Source: Ruegeria sp. SCSIO 43209 (GTDB lineage: Bacteria > Pseudomonadota > Alphaproteobacteria > Rhodobacterales > Rhodobacteraceae). Taken from it: a DNA stretch of 64,000 nt. The number at the start of each line of letters is the position of its first letter. Within the stretch, counting starts at the first letter, position 1. The DNA is taken from contig NZ_CP065359.1 in NCBI RefSeq assembly GCF_019904295.1, positions 1,637,001-1,701,000 on the forward strand, in the 5' to 3' direction. A model generated the notes under the pieces. The model did not search any database. It was not told the origin of the DNA and saw only the letters and a program-made list of their open reading frames with translations. The translations under genes were made by a program, and so were the position numbers. Shown one piece after another: positions 38,111 to 45,572 of the stretch.

Positions 38111-39934
38111 ATGCCCCTGTCCCATGACGAAATCACCCGGTTTCTGAAGTCTGTACACCCCTATGACTCGTTGCCCCATGATGCTTTGGACGATCTGGCC
38201 AAGCAGATCGAAGTGCGCGAAGTCGATGCCGATGGCAGCATTTACCAGCTGGGCAACGCTCTGCCCGGCGTCTTTGTGATCTATGAAGGACAGGTAGAAA
38301 TTACCGATGAAAACGGCGCTGTCGTTTCGCATCTGGGATTGCGCAATTCTTTTGGTGAGCGCGGATTGCTGAAGGACGGCAAAGCCGCCACACATGCGCG
38401 CGCGCACACGCCGTCAGTGTTGATCGTGTTGCCGCCAGACCTTGTGAAAAACCTGATCGAAGGTCACGATGTGGTGTCCAAGTTCTTTAACCGTTCACGC
38501 GGTGGGCGGAGCGGACCGCAAAGCCTGGCTACCAGTGCAATTGACGTGCTGATGGCTCGTGACCCTGCCACCTGCCCGCCCGATACTCCGGTTCAAAACG
38601 CCGCGCAGATCATGCGCGACCGCCATATCTCATCGCTTTGCGTGACCGAAGGGGACAGATTGTTGGGTATCGCAACCCTCCGCGATATTTCCGGCAAATA
38701 CGTCGCCGAGGCGATGCCCGCTGACACCGCGGTTTCGGCGATCATGACCGCCGATCCAATCATTCTTGCCCCGACAGATATCGGCTCGGACGTATTACAC
38801 GTGATGATGGAACGTGGCATCGGTCATATTCCAATTTCCGAGGCCGGTAAGCTGGTCGGAATCGTAACCCAAACCGATCTCACCCGCTATCAGGCGGTCA
38901 ATTCTGCCGAGTTGGTAGGACGAATTGCCCGCGCCGACAGCCCGCAAGAGATGGCTCAAGTCACCGCTGAGATACCACAACTTCTGGTCCAACTCGTCGC
39001 GGGTGGCAACCGGCACGAGATCGTTACACGGCTGATCACCGACATCGCAGACACTGCGACGCGGCGGTTGCTGGCACTGGCTGAGGCTGAACTGGGTGCG
39101 CCGCCAGTGCCCTACTTGTGGCTTGCTTGCGGCTCGCAAGGACGGCAGGAACAGACCGGAGTTTCTGATCAGGACAATTGCCTGATGCTTGATGACAGTG
39201 TGGCAGACGGTGATATGGCCTACTTCGCTGCGCTGGCCAAATTCGTCTCAGACGGGCTGGATACCTGCGGTTATTTCTATTGCCCCGGTGACATGATGGC
39301 GACCAACCCTCGCTGGTGCCAGCCCGTGCGTGTCTGGCGCGAGTATTTCAATGGCTGGATTGCCAAACCCAACCCCGAGGCGCAAATGCTGGCCTCGGTG
39401 ATGTTTGACCTGCGGCCCATCGGAGGGTCCTTCGATCTGTTCACCGACCTGCAGGCCGATACGCTGGCGGCAGCCAATGCGAATTCGATCTTTGTCGCGC
39501 ATATGATTTCGAACTCACTGAAACACACCCCTCCTCTGGGCCTGCTGCGTGGGTTCGCCACCATACGTTCGGGTGAGCATCGCAATACGCTCGACCTCAA
39601 GCATAATGGCGTGGTGCCTGTCGTGGATCTGGCACGCATCTACAGCCTGCAGGGACAATTAACCGAAGCGAACACCCGCGCCCGTCTTAGCGCCGCCGAG
39701 GCTGCGGGTGTGCTCAGCGCGTCTGGCGCACGCGATTTACTGGACGCATATGACCTGATCGCTGAGACCCGATTGGAACATCAAGTGCGTCTGGTCAAAT
39801 CCGGGGATGCACCAGACAATTACCTGCCACCCGCTGAATTGTCGGACTTTGAGCGAAGTCATCTCCGCGATGCCTTTGTCGTGGTAAAAACCATGCAATC
39901 AGCGGTTGGCCATGGCAAAGGAATGCTGGGTTAA
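38111..39934 (+). CDS. cNMP-binding / CBS / DUF294 nucleotidyltransferase-like signalling protein
   Basis: A 607-residue soluble protein with four parts. A cyclic-nucleotide-binding-like domain lies at about 15-120 (GVFVIYEGQVEITDENG), a CBS pair at about 145-270 (MRDRHISSLCVTEGDRLLG, then GIGHIPISEAGKLVGIVTQT), a DUF294 nucleotidyltransferase-like core near 341 (GSQGRQEQTGVSDQDNCLML, the GS-x9-D-x-D pattern also seen in GlnD), and a helical DUF294 C-terminal domain to residue 600. This family regularly accompanies DUF4212-symporter and exonuclease genes. It probably links energy charge or a nucleotide signal to acetate uptake; the substrate is unknown. Confidence 0.9.
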   Translation: MPLSHDEITRFLKSVHPYDSLPHDALDDLAKQIEVREVDADGSIYQLGNALPGVFVIYEGQVEITDENGAVVSHLGLRNSFGERGLLKDGKAATHARAHTPSVLIVLPPDLVKNLIEGHDVVSKFFNRSRGGRSGPQSLATSAIDVLMARDPATCPPDTPVQNAAQIMRDRHISSLCVTEGDRLLGIATLRDISGKYVAEAMPADTAVSAIMTADPIILAPTDIGSDVLHVMMERGIGHIPISEAGKLVGIVTQTDLTRYQAVNSAELVGRIARADSPQEMAQVTAEIPQLLVQLVAGGNRHEIVTRLITDIADTATRRLLALAEAELGAPPVPYLWLACGSQGRQEQTGVSDQDNCLMLDDSVADGDMAYFAALAKFVSDGLDTCGYFYCPGDMMATNPRWCQPVRVWREYFNGWIAKPNPEAQMLASVMFDLRPIGGSFDLFTDLQADTLAAANANSIFVAHMISNSLKHTPPLGLLRGFATIRSGEHRNTLDLKHNGVVPVVDLARIYSLQGQLTEANTRARLSAAEAAGVLSASGARDLLDAYDLIAETRLEHQVRLVKSGDAPDNYLPPAELSDFERSHLRDAFVVVKTMQSAVGHGKGMLG

Positions 39935-39961
39935 GAAACTGGAAATGAACGGAGAAATCAC

Positions 39962-40480
39962 ATGTTTCTGGAACTGATCGGCACGATTTTTGCAGGCTTC
40001 GCCTTTGCGGGTGTCGTGATGGTGGTGAACAAGCTGACCGGGGGCCGCTTGCCCAAATGGGCCGCGCCGGTCGCGGCAGGTGCGGGGATGATCGGTATGA
40101 CGATTACCAGCGAGTATTCTTGGTATGACCGTACGCGCGACCAACTGCCCGACAGCCTCACCATCGTGCAGGAGGTGGAAAGCCGCGCCTTTTATCGCCC
40201 TTGGACGTACGCCGTGCCCTTTGTCGACCGCTTTGCTGCGATCGACGCCACATCGGTACGCACCAATGCCAATTTGCCGGACGAGCGTCTGGTCGATCTT
40301 TACTTTTTTGGTCGCTGGGCACCGGTCTCGAAGATGCCGGTCGCTGTAAACTGCGCCGAAAACAGCCGCGCCAACCTGGCAGACGGGGCCGAATTCGCCG
40401 ATGACGGACGTTTGCTGAACGCCAGCTGGATCAAGATCGACGCTGAAGATCCGGTGATCGAGGCAACCTGCGGGGTCTGA
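39962..40480 (+). CDS. Conserved membrane-anchored protein of unknown function
   Basis: A product of 172 residues with two N-terminal membrane helices (about 3-23 and 35-52, MFLELIGTIFAGFAFAGVVM) and a periplasmic domain of about 120 residues. That domain contains YSWYDRTRDQLPDSLTIVQE and two cysteines (CAENSRANLADG; CGV at the end) that could form a disulphide. I do not recognise a domain. It sits 27 bases after the DUF294 gene and 2 bases before the exonuclease fusion gene, so it belongs to that signalling set. Confidence 0.75.
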   Translation: MFLELIGTIFAGFAFAGVVMVVNKLTGGRLPKWAAPVAAGAGMIGMTITSEYSWYDRTRDQLPDSLTIVQEVESRAFYRPWTYAVPFVDRFAAIDATSVRTNANLPDERLVDLYFFGRWAPVSKMPVAVNCAENSRANLADGAEFADDGRLLNASWIKIDAEDPVIEATCGV

Positions 40481-40482
40481 CT

Positions 40483-41895
40483 ATGTTGAACCATCTGAGC
40501 CTGCGCCTGAGGGTGTTCCTGTTCTTCCTATTACTTGCGGCAGGAGGGCTGATCATCAGCACCCTGGCTTTGTGGGTCGGTTATCAGAGGGCAAGTGATC
40601 CCGCTCTTATGGATGCGTTCATCTTCGCAGAGATACTGATCGCGTTTGGAATGTTGGCGCTAGTTGCCGGAGTCTGGCTTCTTTTTGATGATAACGTTGC
40701 AAAACCAATCGAGCGGCTCTCGGCCCAACTCCGGGCGCGCGCACACGCCGGGGTCAGCACGGATTTGGACCTTCAGGCGGCGCGTTATTTGGGCGATCTG
40801 GCCCCAGCCGCCGCTGGACTGGCCGAACAACTGGCTGCCAACGCCATGACCACGGCTGAGGCCGTGGCCGCGGAAACGGCCCATCTGGCCTCGGAAAAAC
40901 AACGTCTAACGGCGCTGCTGACCGAGATTCCGGTTGCAATGCTTTTAGCCGGACCGAAGCATCAGATCGTTCTATATGACGCGCAGGCGGCTGAGGTTCT
41001 GGCACAGATCGCACATCCCCGGTTGAACGCGTCGCTGTTTGACTATCTCGAAGCGACGGGCCTGACGGATTCTTATGCGAAGCTGGTCAAGACCGGGAAA
41101 GACGTCCATTGCACGCTGACCAGTGTTGATGGGCGGCAATCCTATTCGGCCCGTATGAAACCATTGGGCGATGCCCCTGGTTACATGCTGGTTTTCGATG
41201 ACAGTGCTGCGCAGATCGACCCCGACGCGGCCCGCCCGCTGGTTTACGATTTCGAACTTCTCGACACACCCGGCGATGACGCGTTTGAAGATAGACCTCT
41301 TTTGGACCTCTGCTTCGTGGTCTTTGACACCGAAACCACGGGCCTGCTCCCGCATAAGGATGAGATCGTACAGATCGGTGCGGTGCGCGTCGTAAAGGGT
41401 AAGATCGTCGAAGGCGAACGGCTGGATACCCTGGTCGATCCCGGCATCCCGATCCCCCCAGCTTCAACCAAAGTGCATAAGGTTAGCGACCGGATGGTTC
41501 AGGGTGCGCCTGATATTGCCGAGGCCGGTCGCAGCTTTCACCAATTTGCCCGGGATGCCGTCATTGTTGCCCATAACGCACCATTCGACATGGCTTTCCT
41601 GCGCCGCCATGCCGAGCGTATGGGGGTGGAATGGAGCCACCCCATTCTGGATACGGTCCTGCTGTCGGCGGTGCTGTTCGGGGCAAGCGAAACGCATACG
41701 CTGGACGCGGTCTGCGAACGGCTTGGCATAACAATTCCCGAAGCCCTGCGTCACACGGCTTTGGGTGATGCCGTCGCGACCGCCGAAGTGCTGGTTCGGA
41801 TGCTACCGATGCTTACGGCCCGTAATTTGGTGACCTTTGGCGACGTCATCACCGAGACTCGCAAACACGGACGGTTGCTTGAAGACCTGAACTGA
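40483..41895 (+). CDS. Membrane sensor-like protein with a C-terminal DnaQ-type 3'-5' exonuclease
   Basis: A 470-residue protein. Two membrane helices (about 8-32 and 45-70) are followed by a HAMP-like linker (DNVAKPIERLSAQLRARAHA), a PAS-like domain (about 140-250, MLLAGPKHQIVLYDAQAAEV) and a DEDDh exonuclease domain (about 275-450). The exonuclease residues are complete: VVFDTETTGLLPHKDEIVQIG (Exo I), VIVAHNAPFDMAFL (Exo II) and HTALGDAVATAEVL (Exo III). A histidine-kinase-like sensor architecture has its kinase replaced by a nuclease. It is usually annotated as a DNA polymerase III epsilon homologue, but a replication role is unlikely for a membrane protein. Confidence 0.9.
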   Translation: MLNHLSLRLRVFLFFLLLAAGGLIISTLALWVGYQRASDPALMDAFIFAEILIAFGMLALVAGVWLLFDDNVAKPIERLSAQLRARAHAGVSTDLDLQAARYLGDLAPAAAGLAEQLAANAMTTAEAVAAETAHLASEKQRLTALLTEIPVAMLLAGPKHQIVLYDAQAAEVLAQIAHPRLNASLFDYLEATGLTDSYAKLVKTGKDVHCTLTSVDGRQSYSARMKPLGDAPGYMLVFDDSAAQIDPDAARPLVYDFELLDTPGDDAFEDRPLLDLCFVVFDTETTGLLPHKDEIVQIGAVRVVKGKIVEGERLDTLVDPGIPIPPASTKVHKVSDRMVQGAPDIAEAGRSFHQFARDAVIVAHNAPFDMAFLRRHAERMGVEWSHPILDTVLLSAVLFGASETHTLDAVCERLGITIPEALRHTALGDAVATAEVLVRMLPMLTARNLVTFGDVITETRKHGRLLEDLN

Positions 41896-41966
41896 CCAGA
41901 AATTCCTAAAATCACCGCAGCTTTCCGTGGACAATCCCGGCGTCGCGTGGCACCTGAGACAGGCCC

Positions 41967-42482
41967 ATGTACGAGCGCGCGATGACGGAAAAAACTTTCA
42001 TTCCCAGCCCCGAGCAAAGCCTTGCCTTTCGCGAGGCCCTGGGCTGTTTCGGCACCGGCGTCACCGTTGTGACCACAAATACCTCCGAGGGCCCCGCAGC
42101 AATAACGGTGAACTCATTTGCGTCTGTATCGCTGGACCCGCCGCTGGTCCTGTGGTGTCTCGATCGGGATTCGAACCGGTACGACGCGTTCCACAACTGC
42201 GAACATTACGCGATCCACGTTATGGCGCAGGACCAGCACGACCAAGCATTGCAATTCGCGCGAAACGGGTTCGATTTTTCCCATGCGGATTGGCAGGAGG
42301 ATGACGCCGGACGCCCCCGACTTGCGGAATGCCTCGCCCGCTTCGATTGCCGCCTGTCGGCCCGTCATGAGGCAGGTGACCACCTGATCCTTGTTGGTCA
42401 TGTTGAACAGGTCATGCATCGCCCAGGTCAGGGGCTGATCTTCAAGCGCGGACAATTCGGCGGCTTCGCCGATCTGATCTAA
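41967..42482 (+). CDS. Flavin reductase family protein
   Basis: A 171-residue FMN-binding split-barrel protein. The ATG at 41967 is chosen (GACAGG upstream), but the in-frame ATG at 41982 (MTEKTFIPSPEQ) is also possible. Family features are FREALGCFGTGVTVVTT near residue 22, AITVNSFASVSLDPPLVLWCL near 46 and GDHLILVGHVEQVMH near 138. It reduces flavins with NAD(P)H, often for a partner monooxygenase; none is nearby. Its stop codon overlaps that of the convergent DUF6505-type gene (TAA/TTA). Confidence 0.87.
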   Translation: MYERAMTEKTFIPSPEQSLAFREALGCFGTGVTVVTTNTSEGPAAITVNSFASVSLDPPLVLWCLDRDSNRYDAFHNCEHYAIHVMAQDQHDQALQFARNGFDFSHADWQEDDAGRPRLAECLARFDCRLSARHEAGDHLILVGHVEQVMHRPGQGLIFKRGQFGGFADLI

Positions 42483-42958
42483 TCGTCCAGCGAGCCGTGG
42501 ACGGCCAATGCTTCAAGTTGCGTCTCTTGCGGGGTGATCACTCGGAATGCCTCGTGCACCCCTGCCCCCGTCAGCTCTCGGGCGACGGTCAGCAATGTAT
42601 TCGGGGCATGATCTTCGCACAGCTCGGACATATGTGAGACTTCGGCCTGCGCCACTTCTAACGCGGCTTCAACCGAAGGCGCGCCGTAGAATTGCACGAA
42701 ATGCTCGGCCAGATATTGCGTGATCTGGTCAATCTCGGCCTGCTCGACTTGTGTGACGGCAACAAATGTAACGCGCCCGAAGGTTTCAAGCCCCAGCCAT
42801 CCATTGGCAAAGGCCTGACGCGCCTTACCTTCCAGATCAGCCTCACTCCAGTTCGAAAACTCGAATCCGCCCGAGATGCACCATTCACCGGTTCTTGCGG
42901 GTGAATGAAACACGTTCATATCGCTTTCATCAAAATGGATAGCACGGGCGAGTTTCAT
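42479..42958 (-). CDS. DUF6505-like protein, last gene of the mrp operon
   Basis: A 159-residue soluble protein without signal or membrane segment. It begins MKLARAIHFDESDMNVFHSP and continues TGEWCISGGFEFSNWSEADL. I recall small proteins of this kind (DUF6505) being found next to a lipoate/biotin ligase-like gene in Rhodobacteraceae; the name is tentative and the function unknown. Its ATG overlaps the stop of the ligase-like gene by four bases, so the two are co-translated. Confidence 0.7.
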   Translation of the reverse strand: MKLARAIHFDESDMNVFHSPARTGEWCISGGFEFSNWSEADLEGKARQAFANGWLGLETFGRVTFVAVTQVEQAEIDQITQYLAEHFVQFYGAPSVEAALEVAQAEVSHMSELCEDHAPNTLLTVARELTGAGVHEAFRVITPQETQLEALAVHGSLDD

Positions 42959-43653
42959 CTGGCGGTCTCCAATAATTCTGTCAGCGGGCGTATATGTGTG
43001 TCCGCGCCGTCGCGGATCAGCATACCGAAGCGCTCATCGGTGCCCAGAAAGACACCCCCTTCTCCAATAGGTTCTCCGACACCGCGCAGCAGCCCCATCC
43101 ACTCTGCGTGAAGCGGCGCGTTACCGTCCTCGTTCCAGCGGTTCAACCAGGTCAACATGTGACGCGACCAGCTCTCGACCAACTGCGTCGCAGAAACCTC
43201 GGCGCATCCTTCATCATAGAGCGAGGTAACATCCGGTGTTTCCCCCGGTGCATCGCTGGTTTGAAGCAAGGCCAGTTCCCAACCAACGATCAGCCAATCG
43301 GGAACCTCATCCACCTCGGCAGACGAGGCTGAGACTTTTATTGTCCCACATTTTGCACCGTTTACACAGATCAGCCCATCCCAACCCAAGTGCACCGCGA
43401 CCTCGGGCGGGGCCAGCGCGCCCAGCGCATTCTGGAACCCGACAGCACAAAGCGGCAGCATCGCCATAGCATCCCGCAACGGAACCTCGGGCGCGAATAC
43501 TATCGCAACGCGCAGACGATCCGCCTGAATATTGTGGACCACAGTTCCCGCGTCACAGCCCAGTGCTGCCATCGCCTGCGCCCGCTCGAACGGGTCTTCG
43601 CCAGCCTTGGCAGGTTGCCCTTTGAGCAATGGGGGAAAGACTGGCTGGGTCAC
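42955..43653 (-). CDS. Biotin/lipoate protein ligase-like protein (DUF4444 type)
   Basis: A 232-residue protein with a biotin/lipoate A/B ligase-like catalytic fold (about 25-170). It shows LRVAIVFAPEVPLRDAMAML, LGWDGLICVNGAKCGTIKVS (the place of the ligase lysine motif, here with K after CGT), and a C-terminal SH3-like domain (about 180-232, GVFLGTDERFGMLIRDG). Its true substrate is not known. It lies between mrp and the DUF6505-type gene with start/stop overlaps on both sides, and close to formate dehydrogenase genes. Confidence 0.8.
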   Translation of the reverse strand: MTQPVFPPLLKGQPAKAGEDPFERAQAMAALGCDAGTVVHNIQADRLRVAIVFAPEVPLRDAMAMLPLCAVGFQNALGALAPPEVAVHLGWDGLICVNGAKCGTIKVSASSAEVDEVPDWLIVGWELALLQTSDAPGETPDVTSLYDEGCAEVSATQLVESWSRHMLTWLNRWNEDGNAPLHAEWMGLLRGVGEPIGEGGVFLGTDERFGMLIRDGADTHIRPLTELLETAR

Positions 43654-44711
43654 GCGTTGCCCTTGGCAATCATGTCGCGGGCGATCTTGCGGAAGGCTTC
43701 GGCTTGCGGGCTATCAGGTTTGCTGACAACGATGGGGGCACCCCCGTCGGCGGCAACTCGGATATCCAGATGCAGCGGAATTTCCCCTAGCAATGGCACG
43801 CCCAGCGCCTCGGCTTCTGAGGCAACACCGCCATGGCCAAAGACATGTTCTTCGTGTCCGCAATTCGAGCAAATATGCGTCGACATGTTTTCGATCATCC
43901 CAACAATGGGCGTCTTGAGCTGGTTGAACATATCGATCCCCTTGCGGGCGTCGATCAAAGCAACATCCTGTGGGGTTGAGACGACAATGGCTCCATCCAC
44001 CTGAAACTTCTGGCTCAGCGTCAGTTGCACATCGCCGGTTCCGGGGGGCAGATCAACGATCAACACATCCAATGCGCCCCATTGCACCTGACTCATCATC
44101 TGCTGCAAGGCGCCCATCAGCATAGGGCCGCGCCAGACAACCGCCTGCCCTTCGTTGGTCATTAACCCCATCGACATCATGGTGACACCGTGATTGCGCA
44201 GCGGCAGGATCGTCTTGCCATCTGGGCTGGCCGGTCGCCCCGACACACCCAGCATCCGGGGTTGTGAAGGGCCATATACGTCTGCGTCCAACAGGCCTAC
44301 GCGACGGCCTTCAGCAGCCAGCGCGCAGGCGAGGTTAGCCGACACGGTGGACTTGCCCACGCCACCCTTGCCCGACGCAACCGCGATGATCCGGTCCACA
44401 CCGGGAACGGCCTGCGGTCCGGTTTGTGAGGGCTTGGGCTTGGGCTTCAAATCAGGCGGCGCCTTGTCCGAATGCGCGGTCAACATTGCCGAGACCTTGG
44501 AAACACCATCGACCATCTGCGCCGCCTGTTCGGCTGTGGCGCGTACGGGCTCCATCTTCTCGGCCTGTTTGGGATCGATCTCCAGCACAAACCGAACGGT
44601 ATCACCTTCAACATTCAATGCACGCACGATACCCGCGCTCACAATATCCTGACCAGAAACCGGATCGGTAATCTTCTTTAAGTTCGCTAGAACTGCATCA
44701 CGGATGCTCAT
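43650..44711 (-). CDS. mrp: Mrp/NBP35-type iron-sulfur carrier ATPase
   Basis: A 353-residue protein with an N-terminal DUF59/MIP18-like domain (about 1-80, LANLKKITDPVSGQDIVSAG) and a ParA/MinD-like ATPase. The deviant Walker A is VASGKGGVGKSTVSANLA near residue 112. LIVDLPPGTGDVQLTLSQ follows near 212, and the FeS-binding CxxC is in HICSNCGHEEHVFGHGG near 278. It carries [4Fe-4S] clusters to apo-enzymes. Its position beside an FeS-rich formate dehydrogenase locus suggests cluster delivery to it. A 23-codon ORF ends in an ATGA overlap with its start. Confidence 0.94.
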   Translation of the reverse strand: MSIRDAVLANLKKITDPVSGQDIVSAGIVRALNVEGDTVRFVLEIDPKQAEKMEPVRATAEQAAQMVDGVSKVSAMLTAHSDKAPPDLKPKPKPSQTGPQAVPGVDRIIAVASGKGGVGKSTVSANLACALAAEGRRVGLLDADVYGPSQPRMLGVSGRPASPDGKTILPLRNHGVTMMSMGLMTNEGQAVVWRGPMLMGALQQMMSQVQWGALDVLIVDLPPGTGDVQLTLSQKFQVDGAIVVSTPQDVALIDARKGIDMFNQLKTPIVGMIENMSTHICSNCGHEEHVFGHGGVASEAEALGVPLLGEIPLHLDIRVAADGGAPIVVSKPDSPQAEAFRKIARDMIAKGNA

Positions 44712-44779
44712 GCCGTCTTCCCCTTGATCCGCCCCGCGCTGGGCGCCTTGCGTATCGACAGAATATAGTCGCCGCTCAT
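44708..44779 (-). CDS. Candidate 23-residue leader ORF upstream of mrp
   Basis: From the ATG at 44779 a 24-codon frame reads MSGDYILSIRKAPSAGRIKG and ends KTA, with its stop in an ATGA overlap with the mrp ATG at 44711. GGAG lies about ten bases upstream of the start. The peptide is basic (net positive), with no membrane segment. It could be a real small protein or only a device that couples mrp translation. Below normal gene-caller length; evidence is the overlap and start site. Confidence 0.45.
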   Translation of the reverse strand: MSGDYILSIRKAPSAGRIKGKTA

Positions 44780-44843
44780 TGCATGTGTCTCCGTCTCATT
44801 TTGTACATTTGACGCATCGGGTCAGCCGCCGTTAGGCTTAACC

Positions 44844-45572
44844 ATGCGCTTTGTCCTGTTGTGCCTGAGCCTGACGCTCACCGCCACCCCCTCTTGGTCG
44901 CAAGAGGCATTGGGCCTTGCCGCCCCGGATGAGGTGACAAACTCAGGTCTTTTGCAACATATTCTTCCGCGCTTTTCTCTCAAGACCGGAATACGTGTTG
45001 TTGCGGATGAAAGCGGCGTCATGTCACTGGCCCCGAGTTCGCCCGGCGATCCGGTCTTTGCCCGTGACGGGGTGGTCTATCATCTACGAATCGACGACAG
45101 CGCCAAGCAGGTAAGGTTTCGTGAATGGCTACTTTCCGACATTGGCAGACGGACGGTTGAAAACTTCATCCCCGACGAGGGCACGCCCTTTAGCGCAAGT
45201 TTCGAAACTGCCACTGTTACCAAAGAGGTCGTGGTCGACGGAAACGCGCTGCTTGGCGAAGATCTGTCGATGACCCATTGTGGCCGGTGCCACGTAATTG
45301 GCCCAAAGAATCGGATGAACGGGCTGGGTTCGACCCCGTCTTTCGCAGTGCTGCGCGCAATGCCCGACTGGTCGGAACGGTTTCAGGCGTTCTTTGCCCT
45401 GAACCCACACCCAGCTTTCACGCAGATCGAGGGCATCACCGAACCTTTCCCGCCCGAGCGCCCCTCGCCGATCCATCCGGTCGAGATGAGCCTGGATGAC
45501 CTCGAAGCAATTCTGGCTTTCGTGACCGCCATGCGCGCCGCCGATCTGGGCGCGCCACTGCAACTTCAGTGA
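44844..45572 (+). CDS. Cytochrome c with a shortened TupA-like N-terminal domain
   Basis: A 242-residue exported protein: signal peptide (about 1-19, ending SWSQ), a domain of about 100 residues, then a cytochrome c domain with the haem site CGRCH at 146-150. The first domain matches the tungstate-binding protein encoded at 56967 at both its ends. NSGLLQHILPRFSLKTGIRV here corresponds to NSGLLDYILPGFEAETGIDV there. VRFREWLLSDIGRRTVENF here corresponds to QRFIDWLTGPDGQAAIASY there. The roughly 130 residues between are missing, including the ligand pocket region. It is divergent from the mrp operon and converges with a 7-base overlap on the polyferredoxin gene. Probably a periplasmic electron carrier or sensor for the formate dehydrogenase. 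Confidence 0.8.
   Translation: MRFVLLCLSLTLTATPSWSQEALGLAAPDEVTNSGLLQHILPRFSLKTGIRVVADESGVMSLAPSSPGDPVFARDGVVYHLRIDDSAKQVRFREWLLSDIGRRTVENFIPDEGTPFSASFETATVTKEVVVDGNALLGEDLSMTHCGRCHVIGPKNRMNGLGSTPSFAVLRAMPDWSERFQAFFALNPHPAFTQIEGITEPFPPERPSPIHPVEMSLDDLEAILAFVTAMRAADLGAPLQLQ

Noticed and set aside
42160-42190. GATTCGAACCGG stretch resembling a tRNA T-loop
   Set aside because: It lies inside the flavin reductase coding frame, and no acceptor stem, anticodon arm or D-arm can be built around it.
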